DNA of 64,000 nucleotides, from NCBI GenBank assembly GCA_026018925.1, contig JAKSZU010000016.1, forward strand, positions 34,095,377-34,159,376, written 5' to 3'. The DNA is from Tupaia tana (lineage: Eukaryota > Chordata > Mammalia > Scandentia > Tupaiidae). Each line of letters begins with the position of its first letter. Positions within the stretch are counted from its first letter, which is position 1. Below are positions 54,301 through 64,000 of this stretch, in pieces. The position numbers and the translations under genes are program-made. Under the pieces are notes generated by a model, which searched no databases, was not told the DNA's origin, and worked only from the letters and a program-made list of their open reading frames with translations.

Positions 54301-56544
54301 ATATCACTGCTTTGGCATGCGAGACTTCACGCTGTCCGGGAAAGACACAGTCCAGGTGAAGGCTGAGGCCACAGCTGCTCCCTGTAAGGCCTGTGAGTCA
54401 TCCTCGTCTGACCTCTGCACCCCAGGGGAGGGGATTTCGCTGGTCCTTCGCCTCACCCCTCTCCCTTCCCTGAATCCCTTAGATACCTGGGCTGTGCTGA
54501 ACATTAATTTTCCCCACTCAGTCCCTGGACCGGGAACCGGCAGCAGCCTACGGAGCGGGGCACAGGGGTGGGTGAGAATGCCCCAGAGGCGGGACTGAAA
54601 TAAAATGAGGGGGCTCCTCATTTCATTTCAGGGGGTGTCTCGGGTTTCCGACGCTCACCAAGGACAACATTCAACAAACCTTTTCTCTGAGTAGAATAAT
54701 AACTTATCCCCAACCCAACCTGCAACTCATGACTCATCAGGCCCGAAATAATTATTGGGGGTCGCACCTTGATTAGATAAATCCCTAAAATTCACGCCAT
54801 TTATCCTGCATGCCCTACAGCTTTCCTTCGCCACTTATGGTGTATCCCTGCTCCTTCCTTTCCCGATCCTCGCATGGGCTGGCGACAGTGACAGTTGTAT
54901 AGTCAGGGCAGAGGCCGTGCGGTTGGAAATTGGGGGTGCTCGTGGCGGGGCACGACGTGGATGTGTCTATAGCCAGCGAAGCCTCAGCACCCAAGCGCAG
55001 CCCTGCCTTGCAGAGCTGCGTGCACTTCGCCCTGAGGCTGGGCTGGGATTGGAGAGAGAAGGCGGCGCTCGCTGCAACCCACACTGCAGTGGAAAAGTCT
55101 GCGCAGAGGCCGCCACACGTCGCTCACGTCCCGCATGCTCGACCGGGAGGGCGCCTGCTCCCTGGCGGCTGGCACAGCTGCTCCCGCCCCGCCCAGGCCT
55201 CCGCCTCTCTCACATCCCCGCCCGACTCGGAGCCCGCAGAACGCGAGCGTCGCCTACAGGGTCGGTGGTCCCACGGGGATCCCGTGCCATGACCCCGCTC
55301 CGGCTCCCCGCCCCACCCCCCGCGCCGCCCTCCGCAGAACCCCTACTCCCCCAGACAACTTTGCTGACTGTCTGGTTTCTGCACTCGGGCAGCTGTTCAG
55401 AAGCGACGCATTGCATTGACTTGTTTTTCTGCAGAAGGAACAAATGCCAGAAGTGACACCCTAGAACGCCCAAGGGACAGCCCTACTCTGCTCCTGAAAT
55501 AAGAGCGGGCTGACCAGAAGAGGAATACAGCAGCCAGCCAGCCGCCAGCCAGCGCTGGGACGAGTTCCCACCTGGGGCTTACGCGGGTCTGGGAGGGCCG
55601 CAGCCTACGTGCAGAGAACCGCTGCTCCCTCTGCATCTGCTCTCAGGAACCACAGTGCACCTGCGCGCCGGCTGCTCGCCCACCCGAGGGTTTGCACACT
55701 CTGACAGGGCCAGGCAAGCGAGCAAGTGGCGTTCTCCCTCTGTTCCTCCAGAGTTGCAAATACTTTGTTGGTTTTAGCTCCTGGGAGCGAAGGCAGGGTC
55801 TGCACCGCTGAGACACATCTTTAATCTTATCAGGGTCAGCTCTCAGGGCACGAGGCAATTAAAGTCCCCTGAGGTCCCCGCTAAGCATTCACAGAGCCGG
55901 CACTTTCTCTGCCTACCAATGTCTTGGGTCGCCAGAGCAAAGGCTAAATTCTTCCCCCAGGCACCTTCCCTACAAGAACTGCAGCAGGCAAACAGAAATA
56001 AACTTAATCCTCCCCCTTCACTATCTAAGCGCACACTGGGAGTGGTGGCGGACAAGGACATATTCACATTTGCTGGGGGGGGGGGGGGGTTGTTTGTGTT
56101 TTAAAATGGCCAGCTGGAATTCCTTGCAAGGTTACAGCCTCAGGTAAATTAGGGTAAATTTTATCTCCTGAGAGATAAAATTGCTGCACTACAAAACTGC
56201 CTATGATTAACCCAAGTGCAACTGTATTCCAAGTGCTGACTGGCTCAAGGTTTACTGGTTTAGACATCCCTTGTCCTACCAATGGCCCCACATCTAACCC
56301 AAACACTACTCTCCAGAGCATTGTTAACGCCTCCATCTCAACCTTTATCACAAATACAGTCCTTCAGAAAAAGCTCCCAAGGTTAGCACTCCTCCAATGC
56401 AATATTTCTACAGCCAGAACCACTCCAACCTCTAGGGCAGGTATGGTTTCTCCTAGATTCTTGAGTCATCGCCCTAGACCCTATGAAAGCTACAAGGAAA
56501 CTTCAGGACAATCCAGTTTTTTGGGTTTTTGTTGTTTGTTTGTT
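54301..56544. other. PFKFB3 upstream flank
   Basis: GC-rich with CpGs at about 54900-55650, holding the ACGTG pair. The rest is unique. There is a G-homopolymer at about 56078-56091. Confidence 0.6.
55111..55130 (-). promoter_or_regulatory. PFKFB3: Paired ACGTG motifs, candidate hypoxia response element
   Basis: In gene orientation two ACGTG cores (55129-55125 and 55120-55116) lie nine bases apart, as GGGACGTGAGCGACGTGTGG. They are about 1.68 kb upstream of the ATG and about 1.3 kb from the inferred start. Human PFKFB3 is a HIF-1 target whose hypoxia response depends on HREs roughly 1.3 kb upstream. The arrangement fits but is untested here. Confidence 0.6.
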
Positions 56545-56826
56545 AGGTTGTTTTGTGTGTGTGTGTGTGTGTTTTGTTGTTGTTGTTTTTGTTTTGGCCA
56601 TAGGGTGTGTGCATTTGCCGGAGAGTGACAAGGAGAGAGAAAGTGAGAAATCACCCCAATAAGGAATGGCCACACCACAATCCCTTCTACTCCAGTCTCC
56701 TCTAGGGATTTGGGGCACATGTGCACACGCACCCAGCATGATTTTGAAGCCACCAGGTCCAGGATTCGAACTGTGGTCAGCTATGTAGAAGTCCAGCTGC
56801 TTAACAGCTATACCACCTGCTGGCCC
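56545..56826 (-). repeat. T3 SINE
   Basis: Reverse copy with a (TTG)n/(TG)n tail; ends ctgctggccc. Confidence 0.82.
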
Positions 56827-57649
56827 AACCCCCTCCCCTTGTTTTATGTGAAGGAGTAAAGGGAGGTTTTGAGATTAGAGATATCTAAGAACCAGGGTAA
56901 AGATGAAGGAAGGAAGCCAGTTAGGAACAGAAATTGTTTGGGGGGTGGAGGAGAGAGAGTTCCTTCCATTAGACACAGATAGATAGCACCCCAGGGGACT
57001 CATTATAAGCCCACCCTAACCCCAGAGTGTTGTAAGAATCCCCAGGTAAAGGAAAATCAAACTGTGATTCGAACTATCTTACCCAGATCAAGTGGGCTAT
57101 TTTGGAAGGAAAGAGCAGAGAAAGCCCTTTGTTGTGTAGAATGAAACATTAGCAAGGTGATTATTTAACCTGCTACGTTTAACATTTATGAAGAGCCTAC
57201 CAGGTGCCTGGTGTGGTGCTTACAAAGGTGAATTCCTTGAGTGGGGGCCAGCCTTAGAGAAAGCTTAGGGAAAGTGGTTTCTCTCCAGCACTTTCTTTGT
57301 TCCTACTCTCCTCCACTGGCCAGGGTCCTGTAGCCCTTACCCATGTTCCCAGTAGTACCAGCAACAAGCAACTCCATTTCCAGGATCCTCTGCCAACTAG
57401 CCAGATACAAACACTTAAGCCATGCTAGCACCTACCTCCTCCCCAATAGAGAATGGAGAGGCAACAAGCTGTGGCAGGCTGAGAAATCAAAGAGTTGCTA
57501 ACTCGACACAAAGCCTCATTCTCTGCACCTATGAAAAAGCCATGCATGAGAACAATCTGAGACACCAAATAAAACACTGCAACAAAACTCTTCTATCATC
57601 ACCCATCCAAAGGCAGGGGAAGGGTGGTTTTTTATTAAAATAAAATATA
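56827..57649. other. Upstream intergenic, nothing certain
   Basis: A possible old L2-type piece at 57189-57235 (tttatgaagagcctaccagg). No gene. Confidence 0.35.
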
Positions 57650-58385
57650 TGTAACTCATACACGAATGGGAACAAAGACTGAGACTGTCTACACCAGGTC
57701 ACACTGGGTGTTTGAAAAACCAATTCATCACCTGAACACAGATGTTTATAGCAACTGTATTAATAATGGTCAAAACACAGAAGCAACCAAGATGCCCTTC
57801 ACTAGGTGAATGGACAAATCGTGGGACATCCTGATAGGAAAAGTTATCCAGCACACACACACACACAAAAAAAAATAATAATAATAATAATAATAATTAA
57901 GTCATAAAAAGACACAGAAGAAACTTAAATGCAATGACTTTGTAAAAGAAGCTAATCTGAAAAGGTTACAAATGCATAGGGTTCTAAGTACATGACATCC
58001 TGGAAAAGGCACAATGCTACAGACAGTAAAAAAAAGTGTGCTTGTCAAGTGTTAGGAGAGAGGTGGGGTAGGGATAAAGAGGCAGAGCAAGGAGAATATT
58101 TAGGGCAGTGGGAATATTTCGTATGGTACTGTAATGGGGGTACCTGTCATTGCGCATGTGTCCAAACCCAAGAATGTGTACCACCTCTAGTGAATTTTAA
58201 TGTAAATTGTGGGCTTTAGGTGATAATATGTCACTGGAGGTTCATCAGCTGGACCACTTTGATGTTGACAGGGTGTGGCCGTACATGCTTGAGGGCAGGG
58301 GGTAAGTGGGAACTCTGTATTTGCCCCATAATCTTGCCATTGACCTAAAGGTACTCAAAAAAGTAGTCTATTTAAATAAATATTT
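57650..58385 (+). mobile_element. Old L1 fragment, ORF2 end and 3' UTR
   Basis: aagcaaccaagatgcccttc, aggtgaatggacaaatc and later tacatgacatcctggaaaag are in L1 order; interrupted and inactive. Confidence 0.7.
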
Positions 58386-58393
58386 TAAAAAAT

Positions 58394-58680
58394 CAGAGCC
58401 AGTCTCATAGTCTAGTGGTTAAGGGAACCGGATATTACATTGCTGACCACAGTTCAAATCTTAGCTCTGGGGACTTGAAAAACACACCGGGGTGTGTGTG
58501 GGTGTGTGTGTGTGTAGATGCTCGAAATCCGGACAGGATGGAGAAATGGAAGAGAAGGTATTGCATGCAGCATGACTGCACCGCACTGGGGGATGTTTTC
58601 ACTTCTCCCTGTTTTTCTGTCTCCCTGGAGAATGTGTGTACCCTCTGGCAATTAAGAAAAATTATTATGTTTTTCTACAA
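58394..58680 (+). repeat. T3 SINE
   Basis: Contains gtctagtggttaagggaacc and ggacttgaaaaacacaccgg. Confidence 0.78.
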
Positions 58681-58827
58681 TGTCATATACTTTTTTCCCA
58701 AACGAGTGTACTTAAATGTCTCATTACAGGGGGTTGAGGAGGGTCTACAGCCTGGCTCCAGATGAATCAACTCAAGTTGTGCAAATACTACCAATTTCTT
58801 CACCAAGTTTCAATTTCCTTCTGCCCT

Positions 58828-58965
58828 ATCTGTGGAGAAATGGAAGAGAAGGGATTATAACCTAACCAGGCCCCATGAAAAGGTGCATTTTTTTTGGTCT
58901 CTTGCTCTTTCACTCTAGTGAGTACCTGTGTTCTCTGGCTAAAAACAAAAAAAGAAAGAAAGCAG
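58828..58965 (+). repeat. T3 SINE, 3' half
   Basis: Starts at gagaaatggaagagaaggga; the head is missing. Confidence 0.6.
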
Positions 58966-60052
58966 TATTTGTGTTAAAAAGTATTATACTGTGATTTCAA
59001 GATATTTTGTGTTTTTTTTTTTTTTAAAAATCAGATACACTGTAGTCTAGTTAGCAATATCACCAATGTTGATTTCCTGGCTTTGATGTTTTACTGCAGT
59101 CACATAAGATATTGTCATTGGAGAAAGTAGGTGAAAGGTTCATTGGACTCCAGGCACTATTTTGCAACTTCTTGTTGAGTCTATAGCTATTTCAAAATTT
59201 TTCTAAAGTAGTGTTTTTAAATTTAAATGTAAAAAGTCAGCAATAACTCAGCTTGTTCAAATTCTGGGGGGGGAAATGCACAGATTGTACAGATTCAGGC
59301 ATGAAGGGAAGGACGACTTGGCAGCAATTACCACAGAACTCTTGGTCCTCAAGAACTCTGTGGTGATTTGCAAGTGTTGACAACATCTCTGCTTTATGCA
59401 AATGACACACACACATATAAATGGAATTTGCATGAACCCTGCACCTGTGGAAAACTGAAGCAAGCTCGAGCTGTGTATTTGGGGGACAATTGTATTTCTC
59501 TGGTACACCTTTGGGAGAATATCAATGGGTTTGCAGTCTTTGTCAGCAATTTGCATAATTAAAATAAACGAGACTCAAGAATATAAAATTTACAATCCCA
59601 AGAATGTAAAAGTCTCTACTGAAAAATGATGTACATGATAATATTCCTGATTTGACTGTCAAAAATAAGTAAATAAATAAATAATAAAGAACAGGGGAAT
59701 CGCAGAGAATTGAGTTGAGGATTTAAAGGGATTCCTGCTGAGTCTGCCTTTCCCTGAGGTGAAAGATGGCTCAGAGATGGGTAGCTACTCAAGATCACTG
59801 TCCTTGGCACATGGGTCAGCCTGCTGTCTTCTCATGGTGCCCAGAGATTATGAGATGCCCACAGGTAGTAGCTGGGCCTCAGACTGTGAAAGAGAAGCCA
59901 CAAAATCAACCAGAGAAGAAGAGGTGATCACACAGCTGCCGTCATGGTGCTACGCCAGCCTCATGCCAATGAAGACAAAGAAATAGATCCCATGAACAAG
60001 AGATGTCATTTAAGACCAAGGGGGAAATGTTCATGTAATAGAATAAAAGTAG
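58966..60052. other. Upstream intergenic, nothing recognised
   Basis: AT-rich, with a possible short L1 tail near 59625-59690. Confidence 0.35.
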
Positions 60053-60300
60053 AGGGGGCCAGCTGGAGTCATGGTGGTTAAGGTGCTGGATCTCACATGG
60101 CCGATTGCACCATTGAGTCCTGGACCTGGCATTTTGAAAAACAGGTTGGGTGCATATGCACATATGCCCAAAATCCCAAGAGGAGAATAGAGGAGAAGAG
60201 ATTGCGGCTGTGGCCATCCCCACTGGGGGCTGATTTCTCAGTTTCTGTCTCTCTGGTGAGCGCAGCCCTACAGCAAACATTTCTCTTCAAAATAAAAAAG
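60053..60300 (+). repeat. T2/T3-type SINE
   Basis: Head gggggccagctggagtcatg, end ccctacagcaaacatttctc. Confidence 0.8.
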
Positions 60301-61889
60301 AACAGGCTATATATTGGCAGCAACGATCTCAGGACTAAAGTGACAATAAGGCCAAGAACCACTGGCCTGGGTTTGCAAGGAGGAGAGAGCAAAAGAAAGC
60401 TCAGTAGGCAAGACCTGCCACTAGACCATGTCTCAGACTACTTGGCTCTCAAGCTCTCTCCCACCCTTTCCCCTAAATAGCATCTGTCCTTACAAAACTA
60501 AAAGAGGATGGTGAGCCAGAGACCTTTCTTCTAGAAATTCCTCTCAAAGGCTTGGAAACAAGAGGTGGGGGAAGGTAGAAAAAGAGCAGGACCACGGAGC
60601 CCAGAGCTGTGCTCTGTTAGGTAGTAAGGGGCCTCTCCCCTTGGAGAAAATCACCATCTGCTGTGAGGACATATGAATGGATCCTTAGTGGGACACTGGT
60701 GTATCAGGCTACCTTGGCTGCTGTGCCACGCAGCCATTACAGTGACCTACATTGTCCTTTCTCTGCTGTACACGCATGGCAGCCTTCCAATACCATTTAC
60801 CTTCTCTTACAGAGAAAATCCACTATGCACAGCAGCCGTCTGATTACCATCTGCCTTCTCGTACAGGGAGAATCCTCTGGTGAGCTGACCTGAATATTCT
60901 GCCCTGAATGGCAGTTGGAAGCCTCCTAGAAATATGTTGAGTTTATATACCATGCTCCTACCAGTTTAGTTTGTCTAAGCTTGACTGTCTCTGGATGCAT
61001 CGCTAAAAATCAAACTTCTAAAGAGGAAAATGTGAGAACCAGACACTGGGCCACAGTAACCACGTGCAGACACAACCATCCACCCAAAGGAGACATGGTG
61101 GGAGAGCTGGCCTGTTCTCTTTCACACCTCAATCTTGCTTCTTCTCATAGTAAGCCATGAAAATATGCCCTAGAATGTATCTTTATTTCTTGCCCAGAAA
61201 TTTTCTCAGTGACAATATTTTGTAGACACAGACACAAAGGAGAGAAATTGAAGAAAAGCTCGAACATGTAGTAAGATCCACATAAACTAGTAAGACAAGC
61301 CCAGGAAAAAGCCATTCGAGGGTAGGGGAAACCAGGGCCCCTATGAATTCCTATACACCCCAAGATGCCTCCTGTCTGAGGGTCTTCTGTAACCCTTACA
61401 ATATTGTTTCTCAAACACAACGGAAAAGCAGCAGCAGCAGAAACTGCCTTTGCCATAAGAAGAATGCTACCTGACCTCACAAGGTGGATGGCTTCCCATG
61501 TGCATCACTAGATAAAATGTATACAGGTCTGCGCAAGGGGCCGAGTGAGATGGTTCCGAACAGTATTGTTTTTGATAGTTCAGGCTGTTTCCTCATCAGT
61601 CATGGTGGATAAAGAGGCTGACAGATGTTAAAGACAGTGTGAGACCAACTGGACAGTTGGTAACTAAAACCCAACAGCCCTTCGCTGTCCCACAGCAAGC
61701 TCACAACACAGCTTTTCCCCAGATACCTGTAGGCCAGCTTGAGGAGGGGCACCAGTCCAGCATTTCAAGGACACGGAGGGCTAGGCTTTCAATCTGAACC
61801 CAGCCCCTTACCTGTCTGGGAACCATATACACTTCCTCACCTGGCCTACTCTCCCATCCATTCCCTAGTCCCAGTAACCACCTCAGGTA
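60301..61889. other. Upstream intergenic, nothing recognised
   Basis: Only short frames without recognisable similarity. A small near-duplicate (ttaccttctcttacagagaa / tctgccttctcgtacaggga) lies at 60797-60872. Confidence 0.4.
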
Positions 61890-62785
61890 AAAAGACAGCA
61901 GATATGGTAGCAGTGTTAACCATAGCCATAAAATTTAAATTCCACCAAAAAGTCTATCAATGGATGAATGGGTAAACAAAATGTTGTATATTCATAAACT
62001 AGAATATGAATCAGCCATGAAACAGAAAGACACCCTGATACATGCTACAACATGGATATACCTTGAAAACATTATCATTATGGACTGAATTGTGTCCTCT
62101 CCCCAAACATCGCATCTGACTTATGTGAAGTGAGGACTTTTAAAGAGGTGATTTGGTTAAAAAGAGGTCATTAAGGTGAGCCCTATTCCAATCTGACTGG
62201 TGTCCTTCTAAGAGAGGAAATTTGGATACACAAACACCAGCTGTGCCAGCACAAAGACCATGTGAGGACGCAGAAGGCGCCCGCTGCAAGCCAAGAAGGA
62301 GCCTCAGGAGAAACCAATTACCATGACCCCTGAACTGGGCAGAGCACCAAAGCAAGACAACAACAATGCACAAAGGAAAGTTGAAAACCATTTGATCTTG
62401 GACTTCCAGCCTCCAGAACTGTGAGAAAATAAACATTTCTTGTTTAAGCCGCCCAGTCTGTGGTACACTTATGGCAGCCCTAGCTGACTTAACACAACAA
62501 CACTAAATGAAAGAGGCCAGACCGAAAAAGTCATCTGATTTATGACTCCACTGACATGAAATAGCAAGAATAGGTAAATCCATAGACAGAGAACAGATTG
62601 GTGATTGCTAGGGGTTGGAGGTAGTGGGGAAATAGGAAGTGACTGCTTAATGAGTATAGGGCTTCCTTTTGGGTTGATGGAAATATTTTGGAACTAGGGA
62701 GAGATGGTGGTTACAAAAGATCATGAGTGTATTAAATGCTTTAAAATGGATAATCTTATATGATTTCACCTCAGTTTAAAAAAAA
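61890..62785 (+). mobile_element. L1 fragment with an LTR inserted
   Basis: L1 ORF2/3' phrases before (atggatgaatgggtaaacaa, gaatcagccatgaaacagaa) and after (ctaaatgaaagaggccagac, gtgattgctaggggttgg) are split by an LTR-like block. Confidence 0.7.
62083..62504 (+). mobile_element. Solo LTR-like element (old MaLR/ERVL-type)
   Basis: From actgaattgtgtcctctccc to gcagccctagctgacttaac, with gactggtgtccttctaagag and ctccagaactgtgagaaaat. No internal viral genes are present. Confidence 0.6.
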
Positions 62786-63067
62786 AAAGATTGGATGAGG
62801 AGATGCAAAAGAAATCTGAAAATAAAGATTAAAAAAAATGTTTTTAACTTGCCATAGGGTACATGCATTGCCAGGTCATTATACACACACATACATAAAT
62901 TATATATATATGTATATATTATATATATGAATAAAATGTAAATATATATGTATATATACCATTTATATATATATATGTGTATAGATATATATAGAGAGAG
63001 AGAGAAAGCACTCTCATGGGGGACAGTCATACTGCAATCCTTTCTCCATTTCTCTTTTTAGGATTTT

Positions 63068-63308
63068 TCTTTTTTTAGAGAGAGATTTTTGCTATAGAGC
63101 ACATGCACTCAATCAGAGAGACAGAAGAGACAAGAGACAGAAAGTGAGAAACCACGCTGCAATCCCTTCCCGTCCAGTCTCCTCTCAGGATTTTAGGCAT
63201 GCACACATATGCACCCAGCATGATTTTCAAGCCACCGAGCCTGGGACTTGATCTGCAGTTGGCCATGTGAAAGTCTAGCAACATAACCATTACGTCATTT
63301 GCTGATCC
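63068..63308 (-). repeat. T2 SINE
   Basis: Reverse T2 with degraded head (gggatcagcaaatgacgtaa in its sense). Confidence 0.82.
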
Positions 63309-63350
63309 CTAAAGAATTCTTTTTATTTAATTTTATTTATTATTTGTCCC

Positions 63351-63601
63351 TTTTTTTTAAGAGAAAGATTTTTGCTGTAGGGCATGTGCACTTGTTGGAG
63401 AGACAGAGAGACAGAAAGCGAGAAATCTCCCCCCAAGGGGATGGCCATGCCTCAATCTCTTCTCCTCCATTTTCCTCTCAGGATTTTGAGGGCACATACG
63501 CACAAGTACCCAGCATGAGTTTAATCCACCAGGTCCAGAACTTGACCGCGGTCATCTATGTAGGCGTCCAGTGACGTAACCATTAAGCCAACTGCTGGTC
63601 C
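63351..63601 (-). repeat. T2 SINE
   Basis: Reverse T2 with intact head gggaccagcagttggctt; less diverged than its neighbour. Confidence 0.88.
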
Positions 63602-63734
63602 CTCCTTTTAGGATTTTGAGTACACATACATTGTACTTGGCATGTTTCTCAAGTGGCCGGGTCTGGAACTCAAACCTTGCAGCTGGCCATTTGGGATCCA
63701 GCCGCCACAACCACCACACCACCAGCTGGCCCAA

Positions 63735-64000
63735 TCTTTAACCTCTTAAGGTTAGAACTGGGCAGTTCATTAGACATGAGGATGTTAGAAAGAATGGGAA
63801 AAAGCAAATCCAGGAGCCTAAGTGGGAAGTGAAAATGACTTTCTCAGTGCAGACCTCTCTCTCCTCTGGCTCTGGCTCTGACTCTGGCACTGGCTGACTC
63901 TCAGACCTGTCCACTGGAAGGGCCCACGAGATCAAACAGCAGAAGGGTGGGAAAGACGAGAGGGAAAGAGCTCTAGAACACTGATCAACTCATTTCACAC
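63735..64000. other. Window end, nothing recognised
   Basis: Unique, with an imperfect (tctggc/tctgac)n stretch near 63865-63892. Confidence 0.4.

Larger units (their letters stand above)
62840..63734 (-). repeat. T3 SINE split by two T2 insertions
   Basis: Parts at about 62840-63067 and 63602-63734 together make one reverse T3. The break point tttttaggatttt is repeated on both sides. The first part also holds an (AT)n expansion (62881-62996). Confidence 0.75.

Noticed and set aside
56078-56091. Upstream alternative PFKFB3 first exon (MPFRKA type)
   Set aside because: I searched the upstream region by eye for this start and found none. In human it lies tens of kb further away.

Overview
This is a stretch of nuclear genome from a placental mammal. 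It has widely spaced small exons with GT-AG introns, a CpG-rich promoter, L1, MIR and L2 remnants, and very many tRNA-derived SINEs. The commonest repeats form three related tRNA-derived SINE types, called here T1, T2 and T3, plus a fourth type, D4. I do not recognise them by name. There are no Alu, B1/B2 or canine-type SINEs, so a primate, rodent or carnivore is unlikely. I cannot name the species.

One protein-coding gene is certain. It is PFKFB3 (6-phosphofructo-2-kinase/fructose-2,6-bisphosphatase 3, the inducible or ubiquitous isozyme), on the minus strand. Every coding exon lies inside the window: exon 1 at 53366-53441, then exons 2-14 down to 28575, and the terminal coding segment at 22145-22192. 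The 15 segments total 1563 nt. They join in frame with consensus splice sites to give 520 codons plus a stop. A 23-nt alternative exon at 26358-26380 shifts the frame of the last exon and gives a 514-residue form with a different tail. The 3' UTR runs about 2.6 kb to a poly(A) signal at 19541-19546 and carries an AU-rich element. The promoter side (53.4-55.7 kb) is GC- and CpG-rich, with ACGTG motifs that include a close pair at 55116-55129.

Layout: 1-19.5 kb lies downstream of PFKFB3 and is intergenic, made mostly of SINEs, simple repeats and old MIR/L1/L2 pieces. 19.5-22.1 kb is the SINE-free 3' UTR. 22.2-53.4 kb is the PFKFB3 exons and introns. 53.4-55.7 kb is the promoter and CpG-rich upstream flank. 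55.7-64 kb is upstream intergenic DNA with L1 and LTR relics and nested SINEs.

PFKFB3 makes and breaks fructose-2,6-bisphosphate, the main allosteric activator of phosphofructokinase-1, and so sets glycolytic flux. The known control sites are readable here: Walker A, the phosphatase RHG and CHQ motifs, the KEN box, the DSGxxS degron, Ser461, the KKPR nuclear signal and the 3' UTR ARE. I found no sign of a wholly new biological system. The notable items are dual-frame use of the last exon, several layers of nested transposons, and a few unexplained local duplications.
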